Source of the DNA: Crystallibacter sp963696055
GTDB lineage: Bacteria > Actinomycetota > Actinomycetes > Actinomycetales > Micrococcaceae
Reading direction: 5' to 3'
Length of the DNA stretch: 64,000 nucleotides
Assembly: GCA_963696055.1 (NCBI GenBank)
Contig: CAVOIE010000002.1
Location: 744,001 to 808,000, forward strand
The notes beneath the pieces are model-generated. The model was not told the origin of the DNA. It was given only the letters and a program-made list of their open reading frames with translations, and searched no databases. Of the stretch, positions 26,357 through 37,109 are shown piece after piece (position 1 is the stretch's first letter; every line of letters starts with the position of its first letter). Both the position numbers and the translations under genes were made by a program.

Positions 26357-28172
26357 ATGGAATCACCGATCGACAGCTACCTGCAGGCCTTGCACGCGGA
26401 GGTCTCAAAGCTCAGCAACGGCACGCCCTACCTGGTCGGCCCGGCCTCCGCGGTAGTCAACCCAGTCCGATTTCGGCATCTGTCTGGCCACCGTGGACGG
26501 GTACGTCTATGAAGTGGGCACCACGCGCAAGGAATTCACCCTGCAGTCGATCTCCAAGCCGTTCAGCTATGCCCTCGCCCTCGCCGAACTGGGGTTCGAC
26601 GCGGTGGACTCGAAAGTGGACGTGGAACCGTCCGGAGACCCCTTCAACGAGATCTCGCTCGCCGCAGGTACCGGCCGGCCGGCCAACGCGATGATCAACG
26701 CGGGGGCGCTGGCGGTCACCGGAATGATCAAGGGTTCCGGCGGCAGGTCCGCGATCAAGCGGATCGTCAATACCTATTCCGAGTTCGCCGGCCGCAAGCT
26801 GAAGGTCAGCCCCCGGGTCTTCGAAGCCGAGTTGCGCAACAGCGACCGCAACCACGCCCTGGCCTACCTGCTGAGCTCCTTCGGGGTCATCGAGGACAAC
26901 CCCACCACCACCCTGGAGAACTATCTGCGGCAGTGCTCGGTGCAGGTGACCTGCCGGGATTTGTCCATCATGGCCGCAACCCTGGCCAACGGTGGCACCA
27001 ACCCGGTCACGGGCAAGCAGGTGATGGACATCGGGCCGGTGGAACGGGTGTTGTCGGTCATGATGACCTCCGGGATGTATGACGACGCCGGAGACTGGGT
27101 CAGCCACGTGGGCATGCCGGCGAAGTCCGGGGTGGGAGGCGGCACACTGGCCGTGCTGCCCGGCCAGGTGGGGCTGGCGGTCTTCTCCCCACCGCTCGAC
27201 GACCACGGCGGATCGGTGCGCGGCATCGCCGTCAGCCGGCGGCTGTCCGAGGACATGGAGATGCATTTCGTCCGCTCGGCGCGTGCAGGGCGTTCCGCGA
27301 TCCGCGCAAGCTACAACATCACGGCCGTTCCTTCCGGCATCCGCCGAACGGATGAGTCGGCCGAGGTGCTGCGGGAGAACGGCCACCGCGCGCAACTGGT
27401 CGAGCTCAACGGCGACTTGCTGTTTGCGGGCACGGAATCGATGGTCCGGGAAATCAGCTCGCTGCCGGACGATGTTGAACTGGTGATCCTGGACGTGCGC
27501 CGTGTGGATGAGGTCGGCGGAGTGGCCCTGCGCATGCTCACGCGCCTGGCGGAAAACCTGTCCGCCGACAACCGCGACCTGCTCCTGATCGACCCGGAAG
27601 ACACGCTTGCCGGGGTCTTCGAGGGCACCGGGCGGCCGGTCTCGGTGTTCGACACCCGCACCGCTGCGGTCGAGTTCTCCGAGAACCGGCTGATTGCCCG
27701 CTATGGCGATCCGCTGGGCGTACCGACCTCGGTTCCGGTGGCGCATTCCGTGGCCTTGGGGACGCTCCATCCGGATGACATTGCGGTGCTTGAGGAACTG
27801 ATGGAACCGGCAAAGTACGACGACGGCGAAATCGTCCGGCGGGTCGGCCAACGGTTTGGCGGGGTGTACTTCATCGTCTCCGGCCGGATCAGCACGATCG
27901 CCACGGACGCAGAGGGACGGCGGGTAAAGCTGAGCACGCTCAGCGCCGGCATGACCTTTGGCGAACTCGCTCTGGGCAGTGAAGACCGGCAGGAGACGAC
28001 GGAAAAAGCGGACGGCCCGGTGGAGCTCATGGTGCTTTCCTCGGAGGCGATCGAAGAACTGGAAGAGCAGGACCCGCGGCTGGCGATGCGCCTGTGGAAG
28101 GCACTGACCCGAGACGCCTACACCCGGGTGGACCAGTTCCTGCGCGAAACCGCCGTGCGGATCCGCGACTGA
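26357..28172 (+). CDS. glsA: Glutaminase A fused to STAS and cyclic-nucleotide-binding domains (frameshift near 26463)
   Basis: Glutaminase hydrolysing L-glutamine to glutamate and ammonia. The beta-lactamase-like domain has the SxxK motif (QSISKPF) and the DLSIMAATLANGGTNPVTG segment; after it come a STAS domain (LFAGTESMVREISSLP to LRMLTRLA) and a cNMP-binding domain (YFIVSGRIST to TFGELAL). The natural start is ATG 26357 (MESPIDSYLQALHAEV). That frame must shift near 26463 to join SDFGICLATVDGYVYEVG; otherwise it stops at 26513. From GTG 26493 the frame is open but lacks the head. Confidence 0.88.
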
Positions 28173-28328
28173 TCTCCGGACGGCCGGCCGGGGCCCGCCC
28201 CGCGGCCCCCGGCGGGCATCAACTATAGTGATGAAGAGTTGCATCATTCGCCACATCGGCACCAGAAGCCACATCCGCGCCGTCTACAGTCGCGCCCGGC
28301 TTCCGACTGGGTCTGCTGAAAGGGACGC

Positions 28329-28973
28329 TTGAACTTTTTCGAATTCCTCGTAAATCGAGCCGACGACATGCTGGAGCTGGGCATCGAGCACGCCGCTCTG
28401 GTGGGCGCTTCGGTGGTGTTCGCCACCGTCATCGGTGTTGCGCTGGGCATAGCCACCTACCGGCACGAACGGCCTCGCGAAGTGGTCCTCGCGGTTACCG
28501 GCGCCTTCCTGACCGTTCCCTCCTTCGCGTTGTTCATCCTGCTCATCGGGCCGCTGGGCCTGGGCGCCCTGCCCGTGGTTGTCGCGCTGACGCTGTACGG
28601 ATTGCTGCCCATCGTCCGCAACACCATCACGGGCCTGCGCGAAGTCGATCCTGCCATCGTCGAGTCGGCCAAGGGTATGGGCATGAGCCGCAGCCAGCGA
28701 CTGCTGAGGATCGAGCTGCCGCTGGCTTGGCCCGTGATCATCACCGGGATCCGCGTCACCACGCTGGTGCTGCTCGGCATCGCTGCCATCGGCGCCATAG
28801 TACTGGGGCCGGGCTATGGAGAGCTGATCTTCACCGGTCTGGCCCGGGTAGGCACTCCGGTAGCCGTCAATCTGGTGCTGGCCGGAGCCCTGGGCGTCGT
28901 CGTCCTCGCCGTCTTGTTCGATTTGCTCTTCCACACCGTCCGCAAGCTGACTACTTCCAGAGGAATCCGATGA
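28329..28973 (+). CDS. Osmoprotectant ABC transporter permease
   Basis: A 214-residue permease of the ProW/OpuCB type with five to six helices and the inner-membrane EAA loop (ESAKGMGMSRSQRLLRIELPLAWP). It forms half of the membrane channel for glycine betaine, choline or similar. TTG 28329 is the start, after AGGGA, 156 bases beyond glsA. Its stop overlaps the ATG of the ATPase gene. Confidence 0.9.
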   Translation: MNFFEFLVNRADDMLELGIEHAALVGASVVFATVIGVALGIATYRHERPREVVLAVTGAFLTVPSFALFILLIGPLGLGALPVVVALTLYGLLPIVRNTITGLREVDPAIVESAKGMGMSRSQRLLRIELPLAWPVIITGIRVTTLVLLGIAAIGAIVLGPGYGELIFTGLARVGTPVAVNLVLAGALGVVVLAVLFDLLFHTVRKLTTSRGIR

Positions 28974-30184
28974 CCGCGCTTGACCATCTGACCCCGCCCA
29001 GCCGGCCCAAGATCCGCTTGCAGAACCTGTCCAAGAAGTTTCCCGGCCAAAAGGACTATGCGGTCGACGACCTGACGTTGGACATCCACGAAGGCGAGAT
29101 CGTGGTGCTGGTGGGCCCGTCCGGCTGTGGCAAGACCACCACCATGAAGATGATCAACCGGATCATCGAGCCCACCTCCGGCCGGATTTTCCTGGACGGC
29201 GAGGATGTCACCACCAGCGACCCGGACCAACTCCGCCGCCGCATCGGCTACGTCATCCAGCAGGTCGGCCTGTTCCCGCACATGACCATCGGTGAGAACG
29301 TGGCCACTGTGCCTAAGCTGCTGGGCTGGGACAACAAACGGATCTCCGCCCGGGTGGACGAGTTGCTGGAGATGGTCAACATGCCGCCGTCGAAGTACCG
29401 CAACCGTTACCCTAAGGAACTCTCCGGCGGCCAGCGGCAGCGTGTGGGTGTGGCACGCGCGCTGGGCGCGGATCCGGAAGTGATGCTGATGGATGAACCC
29501 TTCGGCGCCATCGACCCGATCACCCGGGACCGGCTGCAGAACGAATTCCTTCGCCTTCAGTCCGAGGTGCGCAAGACCATCGTGTTCGTCACCCATGACA
29601 TCGATGAGGCGATCAAGATGGGCGACCGGATCGCCATCCTGCAAGACCGCTCCCAGATCGCGCAATACGACACGCCGGAGCAGATCCTGACCGCGCCCGC
29701 CAATGACTTTGTCTCCGACTTCATCGGGAACGGCGCTTCGCTGAAACGGCTGAACCTGAGCCGGGTTGCGGATATCGAGCTGACGCAGTGGCCGACCGTC
29801 CGGGTCGATGTGCCGGCCGCGGACGCCCTGGAGCAGTTGCGCCGCAGCGACCGCTCGGCGCTTTTGGTGCTCGACGCCGGAGGGCGGCCCCGCCGCTGGG
29901 TGGGTGCGGACGACTTGCACCGCGCCGGCAGCCGGGCGCTGGACGAGATCGGGTTGCCGCCGGAGGCGATGGTGGAGCCGCGGGCCACCCTGTCCGACGC
30001 GCTGAACGAACTGATTACCGCCCGCTACAGCGTGACGATTGTGGTGGATTCACACGGCGTTTACCAGGGTGTGGTGGACATCGAGCAAATTAACGAAGCC
30101 ATCCGCGCCATGCGGGACACCGCAGTGGCGCGCGCCCGGGCCGGACTGGGCGAGCTGGCGGACGTGGGACAGGCGGGCGGCTGA
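28970..30184 (+). CDS. Osmoprotectant ABC transporter ATP-binding protein with CBS domains
   Basis: A 404-residue ProV/OpuCA-type ATPase: Walker A GPSGCGKTT (residue ~48), signature LSGGQRQRVG (~150), Walker B VMLMDEPFGAIDP and the H-loop VTHDIDEA. A pair of CBS modules occupies residues ~275-390 and in this family senses ionic strength, coupling transport to osmotic stress. ATG overlaps the previous stop (ATGA), indicating translational coupling. Confidence 0.93.
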   Translation: MTALDHLTPPSRPKIRLQNLSKKFPGQKDYAVDDLTLDIHEGEIVVLVGPSGCGKTTTMKMINRIIEPTSGRIFLDGEDVTTSDPDQLRRRIGYVIQQVGLFPHMTIGENVATVPKLLGWDNKRISARVDELLEMVNMPPSKYRNRYPKELSGGQRQRVGVARALGADPEVMLMDEPFGAIDPITRDRLQNEFLRLQSEVRKTIVFVTHDIDEAIKMGDRIAILQDRSQIAQYDTPEQILTAPANDFVSDFIGNGASLKRLNLSRVADIELTQWPTVRVDVPAADALEQLRRSDRSALLVLDAGGRPRRWVGADDLHRAGSRALDEIGLPPEAMVEPRATLSDALNELITARYSVTIVVDSHGVYQGVVDIEQINEAIRAMRDTAVARARAGLGELADVGQAGG

Positions 30185-30185
30185 G

Positions 30186-30983
30186 GTGGCTACTGCCGCA
30201 ACACCAGTGAAAGTGCGCGAGCAAGACCCGCTTGAACAGGCACCGTCCAGCAGAAGACGCCGCAGCCTGGCGGGTTACTTGACGATGCCGGTGATCTTGG
30301 CGCTGGCCTGCCTTGCGCTGTACCTCTACGTCGGTTCGCAGGAACTGGACACCATCGAGGCGCGGGCCCTGGCTCCGGCCAGCCTGGCTACGGCGGTGTG
30401 GGAACACGTGCAGCTGACCGCCGTCTCCACCCTCTTGACGCTGCTCGTTGCCGTGCCGCTGGGCATCCTGTTCACCCGTCCGGCCGCCCGGCGGGTCCGC
30501 CCCTACCTGATCACGTTGCTGACCTTGGGCCAGGCGGTTCCAACCATCGCGGTCTTGGTGCTGCTCGCCGTCGCCTTCCTGTTCCTGGGATTCCAAGCGG
30601 CCATCGTGGGTTTGGTGCTGTACGCCATCATCCCGGTGCTGCTGAACACCATGGTGGGCCTCGAACAGGTTGACGAATCCGTGCTGGAGGCCGGGCGGGG
30701 CATGGGCATCTCCAAGCTAGGGGTGCTGCGCCGGCTCGAACTGCCGCTGGCTGTTCCCATCATCTTGGCCGGCGTCCGCACCGCCCTGGTGATCAACGTC
30801 GGCACGGCCACGCTGGTGACCTACATCAACGCCGGCGGCCTCGGCGACATCATCGTGGCCGGGCTCTCCACCAACCGCGTGCTGGTCCAGATTGTCGGCG
30901 CCGCACTCACCGCGGTGCTGGCACTGCTGATCGATTATCTGGCGAGCATCGCCGAAGACTTCCTGCGCCCGAAAGGGCTCTAG
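30186..30983 (+). CDS. Osmoprotectant ABC transporter permease, second subunit
   Basis: A 265-residue permease with an N-terminal cytoplasmic arm and about six helices, and the EAA loop LEAGRGMGISKLGVLRRLEL. It pairs with the 28329 product. Start GTG 30186 (MATAATPVKV) lies one base after the preceding stop; an upstream extension in the frame would read into the ATPase gene. Confidence 0.91.
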   Translation: MATAATPVKVREQDPLEQAPSSRRRRSLAGYLTMPVILALACLALYLYVGSQELDTIEARALAPASLATAVWEHVQLTAVSTLLTLLVAVPLGILFTRPAARRVRPYLITLLTLGQAVPTIAVLVLLAVAFLFLGFQAAIVGLVLYAIIPVLLNTMVGLEQVDESVLEAGRGMGISKLGVLRRLELPLAVPIILAGVRTALVINVGTATLVTYINAGGLGDIIVAGLSTNRVLVQIVGAALTAVLALLIDYLASIAEDFLRPKGL

Positions 30984-31012
30984 ACCATCCCCTGCATGAC
31001 GAAAGAGGAATG

Positions 31013-31951
31013 ATGAAAGCGAATACTTCACGCAAGACGGCGTTCGCCGCATTGGGTGCCGGAGTGGCCTTGCTGCTGACGGCCTGCGGCGGCGGCGACG
31101 CTGCCAAGGCGACCGGCGACGGCGAACTGGCGGGAGCTCACTTCTCCGCGGGCTCCAAGGAGTTCACCGAATCCATCTTGCTGGCCCAGATTGCTTCCGT
31201 CGCGCTGGAGAATGCCGGCGCCACGGTTGAGGACAAGACCGGCATTTCCGGCAGCGCCACCGTGCGCGAGGCTTTGGAGTCGAACCAGGTGGACTTCTAC
31301 TGGGACTACACCGGAACCGGCTGGGTGAATGTCCTCGGCCACACCACCGAAGACATCCCGGAAGACCTCTACGCCGCGGTGGCGAAGGAGGACGCCGAAA
31401 ACGGGATCGCCTGGTTGGAGCCCGCGCCGTTCGAAAACACTTACCGCATCGCCGCGAAGAAGGAATTCGCGGAGGCCGAGGGCATCACCACTATGACCGA
31501 TGCCGCCGCGTTCATCAAGAAGAACCCGGACCAGGGCGCCGTCTGCGCGGCCAGCGAATTCATCAACCGCGACGACGGACTCCCCGGCCTCGAGGATGCC
31601 TACGACTTCGAATTCAGCAAGGTGGTGGAGCTGGACCTGAACCTGATCTACACCCAGGTGGGCGGTTCCTGCGCGTTCGGCGAAGTCTTCTCCACCGATG
31701 CCCGGATTGTCTCCAACGAGCTGACCGTTTTGGAGGACGACCAAGAGTTCTTCGTTCCGTACCAGGGCGCCGTGACCCTGCGTCAGGAGACCTTGGACGA
31801 GCACCCCGCCATCGCCGAAATTCTGGCGCCGATCAGCGCAGCGCTGACCAACGAAGTCATCACCGGGCTCAATGGCCGGGTAGACAACGACGGCGAGGAT
31901 CCCCGCGATGTCGCCGAAGAGTGGCTGGAAGAGCAGGGCCTGCTGAGCTAG
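31013..31951 (+). CDS. Osmoprotectant-binding lipoprotein
   Basis: A 312-residue substrate-binding protein of the OpuAC/ProX (QAT) family. The N-terminus is a lipoprotein signal with lipobox LLTAC (Cys near residue 24), and the mature part begins with the family's GSKEFTESILLAQI motif; the WDYTGTGW segment carries aromatic residues of the sort that cage quaternary ammonium groups. Start 31013 is preferred to 31010 because GAGG ends only one base before the latter. It completes a four-gene operon and is followed by a strong hairpin. Confidence 0.93.
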   Translation: MKANTSRKTAFAALGAGVALLLTACGGGDAAKATGDGELAGAHFSAGSKEFTESILLAQIASVALENAGATVEDKTGISGSATVREALESNQVDFYWDYTGTGWVNVLGHTTEDIPEDLYAAVAKEDAENGIAWLEPAPFENTYRIAAKKEFAEAEGITTMTDAAAFIKKNPDQGAVCAASEFINRDDGLPGLEDAYDFEFSKVVELDLNLIYTQVGGSCAFGEVFSTDARIVSNELTVLEDDQEFFVPYQGAVTLRQETLDEHPAIAEILAPISAALTNEVITGLNGRVDNDGEDPRDVAEEWLEEQGLLS

Positions 31952-31974
31952 CAGCCAACCTGCATATCGCCCAA

Positions 31975-32011
31975 CCGGCGGCCGCCCGTCACCTCGACGG
32001 GCGGCCGCCGG
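31975..32011. terminator. Bidirectional hairpin terminator
   Basis: A perfect 16-bp stem (31975-31990 with 31996-32011) with loop ACCTC between the convergent osmoprotectant operon and the asnB-like gene, followed by CCTTTAGG. The T tract is short, so termination strength rests on the stem. Confidence 0.78.
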
Positions 32012-32014
32012 CCT

Positions 32015-33535
32015 TTAGGCCTCCGCGAAACGTCCCACTGTCCGCTGCGCATCGATTCCCGGCAGCGCAGCGGCGAAGATGCGGTAGTAGGCCAGTTCCT
32101 CGCGCGTCCGCAACGACGGTTCCAAGACGCCGGCCTCCCGCTCCAGGTCTGCTTCGCTCACCGACGCCTCGAAGTGTTCCCGGAGCACGTCGTTCATGCC
32201 GGTGCCTTCGCCGAACTGCTCCTTCGGCCGCCAGAGCACCTCATCCGGAACCATCCCGTCGAAGGCCTTGCGCAGCAGCCACTTCGCGGGCCGCTCCGCG
32301 CCGGTCAATTTCCAGGCCGGCGGCAGCGCCAGGGCCAACTCCACCACGTCCAGATCCAGGAAGGGCAGTCGGGGCTCCACCCCATGGGCACCGGCCACCC
32401 GATCGACGCGCTGCAGCCCGCCGATGGGCATGCCTTCGATCGTCTCCAGCAGGTCTTCGTGAAGCGCCTCGCCGGTGTCGTGCCGGCCGTAGTGGGTGTA
32501 GCCGGCGAACAGCTCGTCGGCGCCCTCGCCCACCAGCACGATCTTTACGTGTTCCGCCGCCAGCCGGGACACCAGGTAGTTCGGCACCGCGCTGTGCACC
32601 AATGTGGGGTCGAAGGATTCAAGTTTGGCAATCACCTGGGGCACCAGCGCAATCGCGTCCTCGGCGGTGTAGACCAGCTCATGGTGCTCGGTCCCGGCTG
32701 CCGCCGCCATGGTACGGGCGGCCAGCAGGTCGGCGCTTCCTTCCAGCCCGACGGCGAACGTCTTCAGTGTGTCCCCACGTTCTGCCAGCTTTTGGGCTGC
32801 CACGGCCGTGACGATGCTCGAGTCAACGCCGCCGGACAACAGCACGCCCACCGGAACATCGGCCGCCAGGCTCCGTTCGATCGCCCGGACCAGGGTGTCG
32901 CGCAGGGCGTCGAAGACCCACTGCGGCGGATCCTCGTCCGGGCGCCGGCTCTTGAGCAGCACCGGGGCGCCTGCCGGGAAGACCGGACCAGCAATCAGCC
33001 CGTCCTCCGGCGTCCAGGCATGACCCGGCGGGAAAGGCTCCACCAGGGGCCTCCATTCGTCGTCGAACGCCTTCATCTCCGAGGCAAACAGCACCGTCCT
33101 TTCCCCGCGCGCCCAGTACAGCGGGGACAGTCCCAGAACGTCACGGGCGGCCACAAACCTTCCGTCGCTACCCGCCATCACCAAGGCAAACGGTCCCCAC
33201 AGCTTCTCGAAGGCGGCGGTGCCACGTTCTTCGTACAACTGCAGCGCGGCCTCCAGATCGGACCGGGTTCTGAAGCGCTCGGCTCCCAGCCGGTCGCGGA
33301 TCCGCCGATAGTTGTAGATTTCGCCGTCGCCCACCAGCCACGTTCCGCCGTCGCGCCCGGATAACGGCTGCTGCCCGTGCTCGCGATCCACAATCATCAA
33401 CTGGCGGCTTCCCAGCCACGACTTTCCCACCTGCCGCGAACCCGAACCGTCCGGCCCGCGGTGTGCCAGCCTGTCCAGCATTCGCGCGCCCGCTGTCGCG
33501 TCAAAGTCTCCGTAAGCTGCCACTATGCCCGAAAT
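32015..33535 (-). CDS. asnB: Asparagine synthetase (AsnB-like) with altered N-terminus
   Basis: Amidotransferase/synthetase of 506 residues: a class II glutaminase fold (LDRLAHRGPDGSG and VGDGEIYNY) and a synthetase domain with the PP-loop VLLSGGVDSS at about residues 231-240. Homology begins at SGIVAAYGDFD, where AsnB normally has M-C-G-I with Cys2 as nucleophile. Here the preceding codon is ATT at 33535 and residue 2 is Ser; the only standard start nearby is GTG 33523, which would remove the whole motif. It may therefore use ammonia, not glutamine. The upstream open frame to 34096 is antisense to the ABC-F gene. Confidence 0.82.
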   Translation of the reverse strand: MSGIVAAYGDFDATAGARMLDRLAHRGPDGSGSRQVGKSWLGSRQLMIVDREHGQQPLSGRDGGTWLVGDGEIYNYRRIRDRLGAERFRTRSDLEAALQLYEERGTAAFEKLWGPFALVMAGSDGRFVAARDVLGLSPLYWARGERTVLFASEMKAFDDEWRPLVEPFPPGHAWTPEDGLIAGPVFPAGAPVLLKSRRPDEDPPQWVFDALRDTLVRAIERSLAADVPVGVLLSGGVDSSIVTAVAAQKLAERGDTLKTFAVGLEGSADLLAARTMAAAAGTEHHELVYTAEDAIALVPQVIAKLESFDPTLVHSAVPNYLVSRLAAEHVKIVLVGEGADELFAGYTHYGRHDTGEALHEDLLETIEGMPIGGLQRVDRVAGAHGVEPRLPFLDLDVVELALALPPAWKLTGAERPAKWLLRKAFDGMVPDEVLWRPKEQFGEGTGMNDVLREHFEASVSEADLEREAGVLEPSLRTREELAYYRIFAAALPGIDAQRTVGRFAEA

Positions 33536-33677
33536 TTTGCATCCCGCCTTCACACTTGCCCATACAACTAAGGCGTCGCGCGCGGCCGGCTCTGGCCGGC
33601 ATGGGGCGCTGCGACGCGGTTCCTCCAGCATAGCCAGCGCCGATCGCGCTCCCCTCTGACCCGGCCCACCGCCGTCG

Positions 33678-33718
33678 CCCACAGCGACGCAACCCACAGC
33701 GACGCAGCCCACAGCCGA
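33678..33718. repeat. 15-bp tandem repeat, about 2.7 copies
   Basis: Units starting at 33678, 33693 and 33708 read CCCACAGCGACGCA with one variable base, in the gap between asnB and the ABC-F gene; CCACCGCCGTCG flanks both sides. Confidence 0.68.
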
Positions 33719-33755
33719 ACCCGACCCACCGCCGTCGCTCCTTAGACTGGTAGGC

Positions 33756-35393
<1,638 letters not shown>

Positions 35394-35562
35394 CCGCGCT
35401 GCTTCCATTGCGGCGCCGAGGCAGCCAAGGAAAAGTCCGCCGTCGTCCCCTTGACCAGGCCGACTGACGGCACTCCGTCTGGCTGCTTCCGGCCCCTGGA
35501 AAACTCCCTGTTGTGCGCCGACAGATCCGCGCCTACCCTGATGCCAAGGGCAGGAGCTCGCC

Positions 35563-35871
35563 ATGGAAGTCACCCTTTTAGTTGTCGACGTTGTACTCGC
35601 CTTCGTCCCTTTTGTGGTGCTGGTGTTCGGCCCCGAGCAGCGGGCCTATAGACCCGTGGCACCGCGCCGTCGCTCCGCCACCTCCGGCCTGGCAGCCTAC
35701 CGACGGGCCAGAAGGAGCGTAGCCCCGGAAGAAGCCGGGCTGACGCTCCTCCCGCCTCCGCCGGGCGTCGGCGGAGGAACCAGAGCGCCGGTGCGGCTGC
35801 GGGCAGCACGGCGGCCCACCGGACCGAGGATTCACCGGGCTCCCAACCGTCACACCCCCGGACCGCGATGA
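35563..35871 (+). CDS. Small protein with N-terminal membrane helix
   Basis: A 102-residue frame beginning MEVTLLVVDVVLAFVPFVVL, a single strongly hydrophobic segment, followed by an Arg/Pro-rich tail. AGGAG at 35552-35556 lies 6 bases from the ATG, which favours translation. The tail is low in recognisable features, and the true protein may be shorter. No family recognised; neighbours give no hint. Confidence 0.42.
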   Translation: MEVTLLVVDVVLAFVPFVVLVFGPEQRAYRPVAPRRRSATSGLAAYRRARRSVAPEEAGLTLLPPPPGVGGGTRAPVRLRAARRPTGPRIHRAPNRHTPGPR

Positions 35872-36026
35872 TGGCGCCGCGGTGCCCGGTGTGCCGGGTC
35901 GCCGCTGGTTGATGCTCCCGCGTAGTCGGTTCAGCTGACGGCGGCCCGCCGCACGGTCCATGGCAGCGCCGGGGCAGCATGCCCGCCACCCCTTGACCAG
36001 CCCGGGGCACAGGAGTAACTTCGTAG

Positions 36027-36042
36027 TCAACCGAAAGGTTGA
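36027..36042. promoter_or_regulatory. Putative ArsR operator
   Basis: Perfect inverted repeat TCAACCGAAAGGTTGA just before the arsR ribosome site. ArsR-SRPBCC pairs commonly carry a TCAACC-N4-GGTTGA box at this place, consistent with autorepression. Confidence 0.75.
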
Positions 36043-36054
36043 TCAAGGAAGAAG

Positions 36055-36408
36055 TTGAATACCGTGACTGATCGCAGCGACGAGGCACTCCTGGACCGGG
36101 CCTTCATGGCCCTGGCAGATCCGGCCCGCCGCCGCATCATCGCCCGGCTCAGCCGCGGACCGGCAACGGTCAACGAACTGGCCGAGCCCTTCGAGATCAC
36201 CAAGCAGGCGGTCTCGAAGCACATCCAGGTCCTCGAGCAGGCGGAACTGGTCACCCGCACCCGGGATGCCCAGCGCCGGCCCGTCCACCTGAACGCCGCA
36301 CGGCTCGAAGCGCTCACGGCGTGGATCGACCAGTACAGGCTGGTCCGCGAGGCGCAGTACCGCGGGCTGGATGCCGTGCTCAACCACCTCTCCAAGGACA
36401 CAACATGA
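36055..36408 (+). CDS. ArsR family repressor
   Basis: A 117-residue winged-helix repressor: DPARRRIIARLSRGPATVNE, then the recognition helix region TKQAVSKHIQVLEQAELV and the wing RTRDAQRRPVHL. There is no cysteine pair for metals, as is usual for the subgroup partnered with SRPBCC proteins. TTG 36055 has AAGGA at 36045-36049 at good spacing; GTG 36064 is the alternative. Its stop overlaps the next gene by ATGA, so the two are cotranscribed. Confidence 0.9.
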   Translation: MNTVTDRSDEALLDRAFMALADPARRRIIARLSRGPATVNELAEPFEITKQAVSKHIQVLEQAELVTRTRDAQRRPVHLNAARLEALTAWIDQYRLVREAQYRGLDAVLNHLSKDTT

Positions 36409-36890
36409 GCAACGCACTCACCGTCACCGTCCCGGACGGCGTCCCGTTTATCGAGACCGAACGAGAGTTCGACTTTCCGGTCGCCGAGGTCTTCCGCGCC
36501 CACAAGGATCCCGAGCTGATCAAGCAATGGCTGGGGCCCCGCGGCATGAAGATGGAGATCGACCACTACGATTTCCGCTCCGGCGGCAGCTATCGCTACC
36601 TGCACACCGGCCCCGACGGCGTGCCATACGCCTTCACCGGCGTCTTCCACACGGTCCGCGAAAACGAGTTCGCCATCCAGACCTTCGAGTTTGGCGGTTA
36701 TCCGGATGTTGTCAGCATCGAGTTCATGACCTTCGAGGACCTCGGCAACGGCCGCTGCAAGCTGATCGGCCACTCCGTCTACCCCACGCTCGAGGCACGC
36801 GATGGCATGGCCCAGTCCGGAATGGAAGGCGGGATGAGCGAGGGCTACGAACGGCTGGACGAACTGCTCGCCGGCGTCCGGACCGCGTAG
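36405..36890 (+). CDS. SRPBCC (AHSA1-like) protein
   Basis: A 161-residue START/Bet v 1-fold protein. The N-terminal ETEREFDFPVAEVFRAHKDPELIKQWLGP and the LEARDGMAQSGMEGGMSEGYERLDELL end are characteristic of the AHSA1 (DUF1211-like stress/ligand binding) group always paired with ArsR repressors. It probably binds a hydrophobic ligand; function unknown. Start is fixed by the ATGA overlap. Confidence 0.9.
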   Translation: MSNALTVTVPDGVPFIETEREFDFPVAEVFRAHKDPELIKQWLGPRGMKMEIDHYDFRSGGSYRYLHTGPDGVPYAFTGVFHTVRENEFAIQTFEFGGYPDVVSIEFMTFEDLGNGRCKLIGHSVYPTLEARDGMAQSGMEGGMSEGYERLDELLAGVRTA

Positions 36891-36912
36891 GAGCACGGGA
36901 AGAATCAATCCG

Positions 36913-36950
36913 GCGAAGGGGTCGGAGCCCGCGGGCTCCGACCCCTTCGC
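36913..36950. terminator. Perfect 38-bp palindrome, likely terminator
   Basis: The 38 bases are exactly self-complementary, giving a stem of about 17 bp with a minimal loop centred at 36931/36932, 22 bases after the SRPBCC stop. No poly-T tract follows, so rho-independent action is likely but not certain. Confidence 0.68.
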
Positions 36951-36954
36951 TGTG

Positions 36955-37024
36955 TCTTCGCGGCACCCTTCGCGCCGTACCTTCGCCGTACCTTCGCGGC
37001 ACCCTTCGGCCGCACCTTCGGCCG
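36955..37024. repeat. Degenerate 11-13-bp tandem repeat (CCTTCGsssGcACC)
   Basis: About six units beginning CTTCG and ending CACC or TACC between the palindrome and the next gene. Confidence 0.6.
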
Positions 37025-37109
37025 GACAATCTTCCGCACCCACCATTGGCGCCCCGGAGATTAGAAAGTATGCTGAGGATTCCCTGCACCCGACACGGAA
37101 GGTGGTTTC

